64,000 nt of DNA, taken from positions 163,069-227,068 of the forward strand of contig NZ_JACSQL010000010.1 of NCBI RefSeq assembly GCF_014836635.1, in the 5' to 3' direction. The position numbers were made by a program, and so were the translations under genes. The notes under the pieces are model-generated. The model did no database searches. It saw only the letters and a list, made by a program, of their open reading frames with translations, and was not told where the DNA came from. The DNA comes from Paenibacillus gallinarum (GTDB lineage Bacteria > Bacillota > Bacilli > Paenibacillales > Paenibacillaceae). Shown here piece after piece: positions 9,504 through 18,528 of this stretch (position 1 is its first letter; every line of letters starts with the position of its first letter).

Positions 9504-10531
9504 GTCTCCTGTTTTGCCGCAAGCAGAAGCTCCATTCCCATGGTAGTCGGGTTTAGCTGTCTATGATCACGAATATTCGATAAGATCACGACGCCAAACG
9601 GCAGATCAGGACGAAAACCAATGAAACTTTGATATCCATGAGTGCCAGCGCTGTGATAGAGAATTCCCTCTTGTGCATTTTGATGCCAGCCTAACCCGAC
9701 TTTGAACTGGTTATTTTTTTGGAAATAGTTTTTTTGGGTAATAGAATAAATATCAAATATTTCCCTATTTGGATGTACTCCCATATGTGCAGATAGAAAA
9801 GTTAGCAAATCACTAGCTGTAGAACGGAGAGCACCCGTACCTGGAAAATCATTCAGTTCTATTGGTGGAGCTGTCCGGTGTCCTCTGAATCCAGGAACGA
9901 GTCTTGTCATCGCTTCGCTTGTGAGATGAATCGATGTATCTGGCATTTCCAAGGGAATAGTAATCATGTCTTGTACAGCATGTTCATAAGAAGTCTGCAT
10001 CTCTGTAGCAAGAATATGCCCAAGCAGACCGATCCCGGCATTAGAATAGCGGTAGGTCTTTCCTACACTTTCAGCGGAAGCGCGGCGTAAGTAGAAAGCA
10101 GCTTCAGACAAACTGAAAGTGGAACAGGAGTCACGGCTTTGCTCAGAATCAAATAAGTTACGGACTTTTCTCCAGATTTGCTTTTCCGGAAGACCAGAGG
10201 TATGCGTCGCCAGATGACGAAATGTAACCGGTGAGTCCGGAGGGAGAAGCGGGATATATTGACCTAATGAATCATCGATATCCAGGAAACTGTCATGATG
10301 TAAATGTGCTAGTAATGTGGTCGTAAATAGCTTGGTAATAGACCCGATTTCATAGATAAGTTCACTGTAGTTCGTCGTAGTATAGGGATGGATATCACCT
10401 ATTCCATAGACTCGTCTTTCATTTCCGTACACGGTTCCAATGACAAGTACGGACTCTTTATGTTTGTTATAATAGGTTTCGAGATTCCGATTAACCATAC
10501 TTTGGATGATTTGTGACAAATGCGGACTCAC
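9491..10531 (-). CDS. Serine hydrolase, beta-lactamase/class C PBP-like family
   Basis: 346-aa protein of the penicillin-binding/AmpC-like serine hydrolase family. The SxxK nucleophile motif is SITK (Ser64, Lys67), the YxN motif is YSN near residue 167, and HSAGTHG near 284 replaces the KTG box. These proteins include D-aminopeptidases, esterases and DD-peptidases; the real substrate is unknown and resistance to beta-lactams should not be assumed. No clear signal peptide. Start is GTG with SD AAAGGAG 10 bases upstream. It diverges from the deacetylase gene. Confidence 0.88.
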   Translation of the reverse strand: MSPHLSQIIQSMVNRNLETYYNKHKESVLVIGTVYGNERRVYGIGDIHPYTTTNYSELIYEIGSITKLFTTTLLAHLHHDSFLDIDDSLGQYIPLLPPDSPVTFRHLATHTSGLPEKQIWRKVRNLFDSEQSRDSCSTFSLSEAAFYLRRASAESVGKTYRYSNAGIGLLGHILATEMQTSYEHAVQDMITIPLEMPDTSIHLTSEAMTRLVPGFRGHRTAPPIELNDFPGTGALRSTASDLLTFLSAHMGVHPNREIFDIYSITQKNYFQKNNQFKVGLGWHQNAQEGILYHSAGTHGYQSFIGFRPDLPFGVVILSNIRDHRQLNPTTMGMELLLAAKQETKKS

Positions 10532-10678
10532 GATCGTTATGCTCCTTTGGAAAAAAGTTGTATGTAGTTATTACGTTTATTTTATCTGAATTGTAACCTC
10601 GTTGTCATTCAACAGATAGGGAATTCCTTTAATCTTATATCTGGGGCTAAGAAATAACCACAAATTATGACAATTCCC

Positions 10679-10730
10679 CTTTTACGTCAAGTGAAATCGA
10701 CAGCGGATTTAGAGAATCATGACGTAAAAG
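10679..10730. repeat. 11-bp inverted repeat in a divergent intergenic region
   Basis: CTTTTACGTCA at 10679-10689 and its exact reverse complement TGACGTAAAAG at 10720-10730 flank a 30-base spacer. It lies 33 bases upstream of the deacetylase start. It could be an operator pair or a long-loop RNA hairpin. The rest of the 232-base gap holds nothing I recognise. Confidence 0.6.
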
Positions 10731-10763
10731 AATCTATTAAAATTATAGAAAGAAGTGACAACC

Positions 10764-11636
10764 TTGAGAAGACAACGCAAACAAAAACGCCCCGTATTTC
10801 GGGGAAGACAAGCAAGAAGAAGAATTCGTTATGATCGAGTAGTTATTGCCGGACTTATTTTGGCATTCTCGGTTTTTCTCATATGGAAGATTGGAAGTTT
10901 TGCTTTAGATCGATTCCCGCAAGTAGCAGAATCTTCGGTGGTAGTACAACAACCTAGTATGCTAGGGGGATTTACCGTTGTACCGATGGCGAAAAAAGAG
11001 CCTGTTCGGTTTAAGGGTAAAGTTCAAAAAGTTGCATACCTCACTTTTGATGATGGTCCAAGTAAATATACGAATGACATTCTCGATGTGCTTAAAAATA
11101 ATAAAGTGCAGGGAACCTTTTTTCTGGTAGGGACAGAAATACATAAATATCCGGATGCAGTGAAGCGAATGGTAGAAGAGGGCAGTTATCCGGGTATGCA
11201 TACCATGACTCATGAATATCAGACACTTTACAAGAGCGGAAGTTCAGCCAATTTTATAAAAGAAGTGAAGCAGGAACAAAAGATCATTCAAGATTTGACA
11301 GGATATAAACCGTTTTTGGTTCGTGCACCCTTTGGCAGTGCTCCGCAGATCGGCGAAAAGTTCCGAGGCGATATTGCGAAAGCACAGTTTAAGCTGTGGG
11401 ATTGGACCACAGATTCTCTGGATTGGGATTTGCCGGGTAACTCGAAACAAGTCATTGCTAATGTAAAGCGAGATGTACACAAGGATGTGGAAGTTATTTT
11501 ATTCCACGAAAAAGAACAGACGGTGGAGGCACTTCCTGAGATTATCAAGCATCTGAAAAAGAAGGGGTATAAGATCGAAGTCTATAACCCTGAGAATCAC
11601 CTTGTTATGAATTTCAAAAATGATCTGCGCTTATAA
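10764..11636 (+). CDS. Polysaccharide deacetylase, NodB-fold
   Basis: About 290 aa, membrane-anchored. A basic N-terminal tail is followed by one membrane helix (about residues 26-47), then a NodB catalytic domain. Motif 1 is TFDDGPS with the base Asp and metal-binding Asp; motif 2 is HTMTH supplying two zinc-binding histidines; FLVRAPFG and LWDWTTDSLDW are the later motifs. It likely removes acetyl groups from peptidoglycan or another extracellular glycan. The TTG at 10764 is preceded by AGAAAGAAGTGA, which resembles a full SD; a GTG at 10755 is the alternative. The lipoprotein gene follows by 23 bases. Confidence 0.9.
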   Translation: MRRQRKQKRPVFRGRQARRRIRYDRVVIAGLILAFSVFLIWKIGSFALDRFPQVAESSVVVQQPSMLGGFTVVPMAKKEPVRFKGKVQKVAYLTFDDGPSKYTNDILDVLKNNKVQGTFFLVGTEIHKYPDAVKRMVEEGSYPGMHTMTHEYQTLYKSGSSANFIKEVKQEQKIIQDLTGYKPFLVRAPFGSAPQIGEKFRGDIAKAQFKLWDWTTDSLDWDLPGNSKQVIANVKRDVHKDVEVILFHEKEQTVEALPEIIKHLKKKGYKIEVYNPENHLVMNFKNDLRL

Positions 11637-11659
11637 ATAGATACAGGAGGATTTATTTT

Positions 11660-12337
11660 ATGTGGTCAAAAGGGAAGCTGGGTGCTCTGCTGATGGTATG
11701 CATGGTACTCCTTGCAGCCTGCAGTAAAGAGGATGCGCTTAATACGATGAATGCCATGGAAGATACGGTAAACACAGAGAATCAGATGCAGGAATATTTA
11801 CAAAAGATTGCGGATTTAGAAGGGCAAGATCTAGAATTATATGATCTGATTATGGAGCAAGGTAAAGATGCGGATGCGAAGCTGGATGATTTGCTAGAAG
11901 ATGCCCTAAAGCATGTAGATGATCGCAAGGAGCATCTGGAATCAGCCAAACAGATTATGGATGCGGCTAAAGCGAAAAGTAAATCGTGGCGATCTGCTTT
12001 GGATGTTTATAATAATGATGCGAAAGAGCAGGAAATGGTTCAAAAGGCAGATCAGCTGTGGAATGATTATGAAGCGCGTCAGGCAACATTTGGTGAGTTT
12101 TACGAGCAGTATAACCTGAGTCTAGCGAAAGATAAAGAGTTATACGTTCTGCTGGAAGAACAAGATGAAGCTATTACATTATCCAAGCTGAAAAGCAAAG
12201 TGAGCGAACGCAATAAAGCTTTTGCGAAGGCGAATAAACTGAAACAGCAATTCAATAAGGAAACGTCTGTTTTTAATAAAGAGCATGAAAGTTTTGTAGT
12301 AGAAATGCAGCAACACCTATCCAAAAACAAAAGATAG
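11660..12337 (+). CDS. YkyA-like putative cell-wall-binding lipoprotein
   Basis: 225-aa lipoprotein. Signal peptide ends in the lipobox LLAAC (Cys21); the mature part is almost entirely alpha-helical and charged, suggesting coiled coil. Blocks such as LEGQDLELYDLIMEQG and LDDLLEDALKHVDDRKEHLESA fit the YkyA family, described in Bacillus as a putative cell-wall-binding lipoprotein. SD AGGAGG precedes ATG. It lies just downstream of a deacetylase, consistent with a surface role. Molecular function is unknown. Confidence 0.8.
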   Translation: MWSKGKLGALLMVCMVLLAACSKEDALNTMNAMEDTVNTENQMQEYLQKIADLEGQDLELYDLIMEQGKDADAKLDDLLEDALKHVDDRKEHLESAKQIMDAAKAKSKSWRSALDVYNNDAKEQEMVQKADQLWNDYEARQATFGEFYEQYNLSLAKDKELYVLLEEQDEAITLSKLKSKVSERNKAFAKANKLKQQFNKETSVFNKEHESFVVEMQQHLSKNKR

Positions 12338-12344
12338 ATCAGAT

Positions 12345-12381
12345 TAAGACAGTTCGCATATCGATGCGGCTGTCTTTTTTA
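12345..12381 (+). terminator. Rho-independent terminator after YkyA-like gene
   Basis: Stem AAGACAGTTCGCAT / ATGCGGCTGTCTT with loop ATCG, followed by TTTTTTAATT. Confidence 0.87.
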
Positions 12382-12509
12382 ATTGGAGCCCTTAATTTAT
12401 TTACTGCCATACTTTGTGAAGCTACTCTAAATGGAACTTCTACTGGTCGTATGGAGCTGGCTTCTTTATAATGATAGATATAAATGATAAGAGATTGGAG
12501 AACATGGGC

Positions 12510-13391
12510 TTGAAAACATTCAAGAAAGTTTATGTTGAGATTACAAGTATCTGCAATTTAGCTTGCAGCTTCTGTCCACAGACGAAGCGACAAGCAAAGT
12601 TCATGGATTTGAATACATTCAATAACATACTTGATCAAATTAAACCACATACCAATCATATTTATTTGCATGTTAAAGGTGAACCTTTGCTTCATCCAAA
12701 GCTTGATCAGCTGCTTGATGCTGCTGATGCGAAAGGCTTTAAAGTCAATATGACGACGAATGGAACGTTAATTGAAAAGGCGAGACATCGGATTCTTGGG
12801 AAACCTGCAGTGAGACAAATGAACTTTTCTCTCCATAGTTTTGATGGTCATGAGGGAAGTGAGGATCGCGAAGGATATCTCTACCGTATCATTGACTTTG
12901 TACGAGAAGCAGCCAAACAAGATATTATCGTTTCGTTCCGGCTTTGGAATCTAACCGAGGACAATATGACGAATCTGCAAAAACAACGTAATCGGGAAAC
13001 ACTAGATATACTGGAACATGAATTTGGACTTGATTTTAAGATCGAAGAGAAAGTAATACCAGGTAGTGGTGTGAAAATCGCTAAAAACATTTATTTGAAT
13101 CAAGACCATGAATTTGAGTGGCCGAGCCTTGCTGCGGAAGAAGATGATGGAAAAGGTTTCTGTCACGGACTGCGTTCGCAGGCAGGTGTGCTCGTAGATG
13201 GAACCGTTATTCCATGTTGTCTTGATGGTGAAGGGGTAATTAACCTCGGTAATATCAATGCAACGCCATTCTCTGAAATTGTGGAAAGTAAACGTGCGAA
13301 TGATTTATTTTATGGATTTTCCCGCCGGGAGGCAGTGGAAGAATTATGCCGTAAATGCGGTTATCGCAAACGATTTGGTGCCGGTGCATAA
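12510..13391 (+). CDS. Radical SAM/SPASM domain protein
   Basis: About 293 aa. The CxxxCxxC cluster motif CNLACSFC sits close to the N-terminus and binds the catalytic 4Fe-4S cluster with S-adenosylmethionine. A C-terminal SPASM-like region carries further cysteines (PCCLDGEG, LCRKCGY) for an auxiliary cluster. This class often modifies peptides or cofactors; no precursor peptide is visible nearby, so the substrate is unknown. An ATG at 12471 gives a longer protein but lacks a well-placed SD. GGAG at 12497-12500 lies nine bases before TTG 12510, giving MKTFKKVYVEIT, the usual family start. Confidence 0.87.
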   Translation: MKTFKKVYVEITSICNLACSFCPQTKRQAKFMDLNTFNNILDQIKPHTNHIYLHVKGEPLLHPKLDQLLDAADAKGFKVNMTTNGTLIEKARHRILGKPAVRQMNFSLHSFDGHEGSEDREGYLYRIIDFVREAAKQDIIVSFRLWNLTEDNMTNLQKQRNRETLDILEHEFGLDFKIEEKVIPGSGVKIAKNIYLNQDHEFEWPSLAAEEDDGKGFCHGLRSQAGVLVDGTVIPCCLDGEGVINLGNINATPFSEIVESKRANDLFYGFSRREAVEELCRKCGYRKRFGAGA

Positions 13392-13422
13392 AATTAATTA
13401 TAGCTTGGTCATTATGTTAAGA

Positions 13423-13446
13423 AAGGCGTCCTTAGGGACGCTTTTT
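13423..13446 (+). terminator. Short terminator after radical SAM gene
   Basis: Stem AAGGCGTCC / GGACGCTTT with loop TTAG, followed by TTTTTCTC. Confidence 0.78.
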
Positions 13447-13482
13447 CTCATCGACTGAGGATAGGAAAGGAAACGAAATAGA

Positions 13483-16400
13483 ATGAATATCATGCTGAAT
13501 CGACGAAAAATAAAACTGCTTTGCGGTCCCCGCTTCTATGAACAAGGAGAATACACGTATGATTCAGGCAGTGTAGGAATTACCTTATCTGATGCAGATA
13601 AAGGACAATTCCGAGCTGTAGTCAAAGACGGGACCAAGAATAGATACGATGTTGAAGTGAATTTAGATCGGAATGGAGATGTGCTGGCCAGCTGTTCATG
13701 TCCTGCATTTCCAGTACATGACTACTATTGCAATCATATTGCGGCTGTACTCATTCAGATTAGTCATTTACAAGAGGAAGGTACTGCCAAAGTCAGTGCT
13801 TATCCATCCTTGCTGCACAAACCTGATCTTGAACTGCCGGAGGGTTACTTAACCCCAAGAATTCAGCGTGCAGATACCTCTGAACAGGCCGAAAAGCAGC
13901 GAGCAGAGGATATCCTTGCTTTGTTTAGCAAGGATTCACGCATTTCGGTTGCGGCTACAAATACAATTTTGGATAACAGAGAACGTTTGTCTGTTCAATT
14001 TACAATTAAATCGATTCCTTATGGCTATCATAAGCAAATGCTTGGTCTTGAGATGAAAGTTGGTCCTAAACGATTATACATCGTGCAGCAGGTGAAACAA
14101 TTTTTAAGTCGTCTAGCGCGTAAGGAACCACATGTGTTCTCGAAAAATTTCACGTATGATCCTGAAGTTCATTGCTTTATGCCACAGGATTACGCGGTTC
14201 TCGCTGAACTAATTCATCTGGAGCGTCAAGAAGAAATGTATCTGGAGTCACTAGGGGGATATCCGGGAATAGGAAAAGCCCGAAGCCAAGATCGAATGCT
14301 GCTTATCCCGCCGCTGGCTTGGGAGAAAATTGCTCCGTTGCTATCGGAAGCCGGGGATGTTTATGTACAGCAGGAAGATGAACTGTTTAGTAGTTTTTCG
14401 CTGCCTGACCAGACGCTTCCCCTTGATTTTGAATTTTCAAAAGCTTTAGATAGTGGATTTCAGTTAGAAATACCGGGACTTCATCAGATGATCATTCTAA
14501 AAGATTATTCTATGGTACTGCATCGCGGTGTTTTCTATAAGATTCCTGAGCAATCCGCTCATCATTTAGCAGGACTTAAGGATAAATTAGCATCTAAAAA
14601 ATCTCCTGTGCTCCGTATTCCCGCGCAGCAGATGGGGCCTTATATGGAGAAGGTTGTACCTGGACTCATGCGCCTTGGCCGTGTACATGTGGGGGAAGAG
14701 ATTTCGAGTCAGATGGTGAAAGTCCCACTTAAAGCCCGGCTGTATTTAGACCGAGTGAGAGAGAAGCTGCTGGCAGGGCTTGAATTCCAGTATGGAGATG
14801 TCGTGATTAATCCGCTGGATGAGAAAGAACGTACTCCATCAGGCCGGATTATGATTCGTGACAAGGTGCAGGAAGAACAGATTCTTCGGCTCATGGAAAC
14901 GAGTAGTTTTGCGAGAACCGAAGCAGGATATTACTTGGAAGATGAAGACGCAGAGTTTGATTTTCTATATTACACAATGCCTCAGCTTGAGCAGCTTGTT
15001 GAGGTGCTTGCCACCTCGGCGGTAAAAGTGCGAGTTGTGACCTCACCAGTGATTCCTCTGATTCGTGTTCATTTGGATGAAAGAACGGACTGGCTTGAAT
15101 TCAAATTCGATATCAAAGGAATTCCGGATGACGAGATTAAAGAAGTATTAACGAGTGTGGAGGCAAAACGCAAATACCACCGGCTCAGAAATGGAGCTTT
15201 GCAGCCGCTGACAACTCCTGAGTTTCAAGAGATGGTGAGGCTGATGAATGAGATGGGCTTCCGTAAGGGAGATCTAAGCAGAGGAGAAGCTAAACTTCCT
15301 ACCCATCATGGTTTATCGCTAATGGATAAGCAATCCGAGCAGATTGAACTCAGTGAAACTCTCGAGCAGTTTCTTGCCAATCTCGCACATCCTGAGAAGA
15401 TGAATGATCCGGTACCTCCCTCTTTGAATGCGGAACTTCGTGATTATCAGAAGACAGGCTACAGGTGGATGAAAATGCTGGCTTCCTACCGGTTTGGCGG
15501 GATTTTGGCTGATGATATGGGACTGGGAAAAACCCTGCAAAGTATAACGTTTATTCTATCGGAGATTGACAATATGCGTGAACACAAAATGCCGGCACTC
15601 ATCGTTTGCCCTGCATCGCTCGTATATAACTGGCACAATGAACTCGGAAAATTTGCCCCTGATCTTCGAACCGTCATTGCAGATGGAAGTAAAGGCGAAC
15701 GGGGAGAAGCCATTAATCAGATAGAAGAGGTAGATGTGGTCATTACCTCGTATCCACTGCTTCGAAGAGACGGCGATCTTTATGCGAAGCAACAGTTCCA
15801 TATCCTTATTTTGGACGAAGCGCAGGCTTTCAAGAATCACTCGACACAGACAGCACAATCGGTCAAACAACTCTCAGCAAAACATCGGTTTGCACTTACC
15901 GGCACTCCGATCGAGAACAGCCAAGAAGAACTTTGGTCCATTTATGACGCTGTTTTTCCCGAATTATTTTCCGGAAGGAAAGCTTTTCAGGAGTTGTCAA
16001 GAGAATCGATTGCAAAACGAATCCGCCCATTTCTGTTGCGCCGGGTAAAATCTGATGTACTACAGGAGCTGCCAGATAAAATCGAATCACTGCAAGCTTC
16101 CGAACTTTTGCCAGAGCAGAAAAAGCTGTACATCGCTTATCTAGCCAAGCTGCGGCAGGAAACGGTAAAGCACTTAAATGAAGAAGGATTTCAGAAGAAC
16201 CGTATTCGAATTTTAGCAGGGTTAACGAGACTGAGACAGCTCTGCTGTCATCCTGCCTTATTTGTAGAAGGATATACAGGCAGTTCTGCGAAGTTTGAGC
16301 AGCTGATGGAACTGATTGAAGAAAGCCGGAGTGCAGGAAAACGAATCTTGTTATTCTCTCAGTTTACGGAGATGCTCGGAATCATTGGCAGAGAACTTGG

Positions 16401-16797
16401 ACTTCAAGGAATTCCGTTTTTCTATCTTGACGGTCAAACACCAGGCCAAGAAAGAGTTGAACTCTGCGAGCGTTTTAATCAAGGGGAAAGTGATCTTTTT
16501 CTGATCTCGCTGAAAGCAGGCGGTACAGGGCTTAATTTGACGGGGGCTGATACGGTGATCTTGTATGATTTATGGTGGAATCCCGCGGTTGAAGATCAAG
16601 CAGCAAGCAGAGCACACCGGATGGGGCAGAAAAATGTAGTTCAGGTAATACGCTTAGTGACCCAAGGAACGGTAGAAGATAAAATGTATGAACTTCAGCA
16701 ACGCAAAAAAAATCTGATCGAAGAAATTATTCAGCCTGGGCAAGAAGCGGTTTCACCGCTCAGTGAGCATGAAATTCGTGAGATTCTTTCCATATAG
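13483..16797 (+). CDS. SWIM zinc-finger SNF2-family helicase
   Basis: 1104-aa DNA-dependent ATPase. The N-terminus has a SWIM zinc finger (C71-x-C73 ... C83-x-H85). A bacterial SNF2-associated region follows, then SNF2_N with Walker A DDMGLGKT (about 675-683) and Walker B DEAQ (about 777), and a C-terminal helicase domain with LLFSQFTEML, SLKAGGTGLNLT and motif VI SRAHRMGQ (about 1040). It remodels or translocates on nucleic acid, perhaps in repair or transcription recycling, but bacterial SWIM-SNF2 roles are poorly known. SD AAAGGA precedes ATG. No methylase or nuclease partner lies beside it, so nothing here suggests a defence island. Confidence 0.95.
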   Translation: MNIMLNRRKIKLLCGPRFYEQGEYTYDSGSVGITLSDADKGQFRAVVKDGTKNRYDVEVNLDRNGDVLASCSCPAFPVHDYYCNHIAAVLIQISHLQEEGTAKVSAYPSLLHKPDLELPEGYLTPRIQRADTSEQAEKQRAEDILALFSKDSRISVAATNTILDNRERLSVQFTIKSIPYGYHKQMLGLEMKVGPKRLYIVQQVKQFLSRLARKEPHVFSKNFTYDPEVHCFMPQDYAVLAELIHLERQEEMYLESLGGYPGIGKARSQDRMLLIPPLAWEKIAPLLSEAGDVYVQQEDELFSSFSLPDQTLPLDFEFSKALDSGFQLEIPGLHQMIILKDYSMVLHRGVFYKIPEQSAHHLAGLKDKLASKKSPVLRIPAQQMGPYMEKVVPGLMRLGRVHVGEEISSQMVKVPLKARLYLDRVREKLLAGLEFQYGDVVINPLDEKERTPSGRIMIRDKVQEEQILRLMETSSFARTEAGYYLEDEDAEFDFLYYTMPQLEQLVEVLATSAVKVRVVTSPVIPLIRVHLDERTDWLEFKFDIKGIPDDEIKEVLTSVEAKRKYHRLRNGALQPLTTPEFQEMVRLMNEMGFRKGDLSRGEAKLPTHHGLSLMDKQSEQIELSETLEQFLANLAHPEKMNDPVPPSLNAELRDYQKTGYRWMKMLASYRFGGILADDMGLGKTLQSITFILSEIDNMREHKMPALIVCPASLVYNWHNELGKFAPDLRTVIADGSKGERGEAINQIEEVDVVITSYPLLRRDGDLYAKQQFHILILDEAQAFKNHSTQTAQSVKQLSAKHRFALTGTPIENSQEELWSIYDAVFPELFSGRKAFQELSRESIAKRIRPFLLRRVKSDVLQELPDKIESLQASELLPEQKKLYIAYLAKLRQETVKHLNEEGFQKNRIRILAGLTRLRQLCCHPALFVEGYTGSSAKFEQLMELIEESRSAGKRILLFSQFTEMLGIIGRELGLQGIPFFYLDGQTPGQERVELCERFNQGESDLFLISLKAGGTGLNLTGADTVILYDLWWNPAVEDQAASRAHRMGQKNVVQVIRLVTQGTVEDKMYELQQRKKNLIEEIIQPGQEAVSPLSEHEIREILSI

Positions 16798-16806
16798 TGT
16801 CCAATG

Positions 16807-16855
16807 AAAAAAAAGGATAGGGACAGGGCATAACTGCCTTGTTCCTATCCTTTTT
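16807..16855. terminator. Bidirectional terminator between helicase and YnzC-like gene
   Basis: Stem AAAAAGGATAGGGACAGGGCA / TGCCTTGTTCCTATCCTTTTT around loop TAAC, with A and T runs on either side, so it can serve both convergent genes. Confidence 0.9.
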
Positions 16856-16886
16856 GATCTATTACGAAATATATCTGTCTTAAGCT

Positions 16887-17123
16887 TTAGTTCAGCTTCG
16901 ATTTATTTTGTTGTTGCTCAATTTTGAGCTTCTCCGGTGTAACATCTTCGCCATTGGGATCAACAATGGTAAGGCCGGAAATGGTGGACATTACTTGTCC
17001 GCGAATGGCTTGCAGATATTCTTTACGCAGGACTTGCTGTTCAGCAAGCTCTTCCTTAGTTAAGCCTTCTGCTTTTTGCTTGCGGCTCAGTTCGTTAATC
17101 CTATTGATTGAAGGGATGATCAC
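16887..17123 (-). CDS. UPF0291/DUF896 protein (YnzC-like)
   Basis: 78-aa soluble helical protein. The N-terminal helical hairpin INRINELSRKQKAEGLTKEE, then QQVLRKEYLQAIRGQV and TIVDPNGEDVTPEK are the UPF0291 hallmarks. B. subtilis YnzC is encoded in the SOS yneA operon, but here the gene stands alone and no LexA-type CGAAC-N4-GTTCG site is visible upstream. Start is GTG with SD GGAAGG nine bases away. Function unknown. Confidence 0.9.
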   Translation of the reverse strand: MIIPSINRINELSRKQKAEGLTKEELAEQQVLRKEYLQAIRGQVMSTISGLTIVDPNGEDVTPEKLKIEQQQNKSKLN

Positions 17124-17232
17124 TGTTATCTACCTTCCTTTCATGTAACAAGTTGTATATGACAGTTTACTTTAAGTATAAGTAGTATGCAACCTGAAGA
17201 TTATAAAATAGGCATATTCCTTTTGTCAATGG

Positions 17233-17301
17233 AGTATGACATTTATCATACTTTATCACTGACGTTTATGACTTACCCACATGACATTCTCCTATTATAA
17301 T
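17233..17301 (+). promoter_or_regulatory. Desaturase promoter with DesR-like operator
   Basis: A perfect 7-bp inverted repeat AGTATGA / TCATACT with a 6-base spacer occupies 17233-17252. TATAAT at 17296-17301 is a good -10, but the -35 position (TTACCC, 17273-17278) is poor, as expected for an activator-dependent promoter. The palindrome centre lies about 65 bases before the likely start of transcription, and further TATGAC/CATGAC half-sites lie between. Binding by the downstream DesR-like regulator is inferred by analogy with B. subtilis des. Confidence 0.55.
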
Positions 17302-17346
17302 TAAGATATTATATGCGTAGATCATACGCGTGAAGGAGAACATGCC

Positions 17347-18414
17347 ATGTCTGGATCCTTTAAAAGTCAATTAAAAAAAGAAGTAGCCCCTTTTGAGAAA
17401 ACAGAACTGAAATCCAGTATCATTCAAATGATTAATACATTGGTACCTCTTTTTTTACTCTGGTATCTTGCCTTTGAAAGCCTGTCGGTTTCTTATTTTA
17501 TAACATTGCCTCTATGTCTGATTGCCGCCGGATTTGTCATTCGTGCGTTTATTATTTTTCATGATTGCTGTCATGGGTCTTTCTTTAAGAGCCGCAAGGC
17601 AAACGATATCGTAGGTACACTCGTTGGTGTCATTTCCCTTACTCCTTATATGCAGTGGAAGTATAGTCATTCGATGCACCATGCAACCAGCGGTAATCTG
17701 GATAAGCGAGGAACAGGTGACATCTGGATGATGACAACCGAAGAGTATCAATCATCTAAATGGATGACGAAATTGTATTACCGCTTGTATCGTAATCCCA
17801 TTATTTTGTTCGGGGTCGGCCCGATCGCTGTGTTTTTGATTCAATATCGTTTTAATCGGAAAAATGTGAAACGTAAAGAGCGTATGAATACGTATCTGAC
17901 CAATCTGCTGATTGTAGCGGTTTACGCTGCCTTGTGCCTTACAGTAGGCTGGGAAGCATTCTTAATGATCCAGATTCCTATTTTCTATTTTGCAAGTATG
18001 CTGGGCATATGGCTCTTTTATGTACAACATACATTTGAAGATTCCTATTTCGAGAATGAAGAAGATTGGTCTTATGTTCAGGCGGCTGTAGAAGGCAGCT
18101 CGTACTATAAGCTTCCTAAAGTATTACAGTGGATTACGGGTAATATTGGTTTCCACCATGTGCATCACCTAAGTCCAAGAGTGCCGAATTATCATTTGGA
18201 GGAAGCACATAATGCGACGCCTCCTCTGCATAAAGCGACGACAATCACCGTGGCAACAAGTCTAAAGGCCATGCGGTTTCGGCTTTGGGATGAAGAGAGC
18301 AAGCGTTTTGTAACATTTAGAGAATATAAGAAAGTGCTTCATGAGCAGAAACTGGAGCTAAACAAAAAAGAGTCTCGCAAAGATAAGGTATCTGCTTCGG
18401 CTCCTGTCAGTTAA
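17347..18414 (+). CDS. des: Membrane fatty acid desaturase (Des-like)
   Basis: 355-aa membrane enzyme that introduces a double bond into phospholipid acyl chains, lowering membrane order in the cold. The three histidine boxes of the di-iron centre are present: HDCCH, HSMHH and HHVHH, arranged among about five membrane helices. B. subtilis Des is a delta-5 desaturase; the position specificity here is inferred. SD GAAGGAG precedes ATG. It is followed by its own terminator, then DesK- and DesR-like genes, the same order as in B. subtilis. Confidence 0.93.
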   Translation: MSGSFKSQLKKEVAPFEKTELKSSIIQMINTLVPLFLLWYLAFESLSVSYFITLPLCLIAAGFVIRAFIIFHDCCHGSFFKSRKANDIVGTLVGVISLTPYMQWKYSHSMHHATSGNLDKRGTGDIWMMTTEEYQSSKWMTKLYYRLYRNPIILFGVGPIAVFLIQYRFNRKNVKRKERMNTYLTNLLIVAVYAALCLTVGWEAFLMIQIPIFYFASMLGIWLFYVQHTFEDSYFENEEDWSYVQAAVEGSSYYKLPKVLQWITGNIGFHHVHHLSPRVPNYHLEEAHNATPPLHKATTITVATSLKAMRFRLWDEESKRFVTFREYKKVLHEQKLELNKKESRKDKVSASAPVS

Positions 18415-18457
18415 AGCATAGGATATGATACAATATTTAATAAGCTAGAATGAGAGA

Positions 18458-18497
18458 AATGACTATGGATGATTAGAATCTATAGTCATTTTTTCTT
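18458..18497 (+). terminator. Terminator between desaturase and sensor kinase
   Basis: A 13-bp stem with one mismatch (AATGACTATGGAT / ATCTATAGTCATT) is followed by TTTTTCTT. An in-frame ATG of the kinase ORF at 18469 lies inside the left arm, which argues for a later kinase start. Confidence 0.85.
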
Positions 18498-18528
18498 GAT
18501 ATTTCTGAATAGAAGCAGGTGTGAGTTT

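Noticed and set aside
13483..16797. Defence island around the SNF2 helicase
   Set aside because: Neighbours are a radical SAM enzyme, a YnzC-like protein and a desaturase; no nuclease, methylase or phage-defence gene is nearby.
17124..17232. LexA/SOS box before the YnzC-like gene
   Set aside because: No CGAAC-N4-GTTCG or close variant is present.
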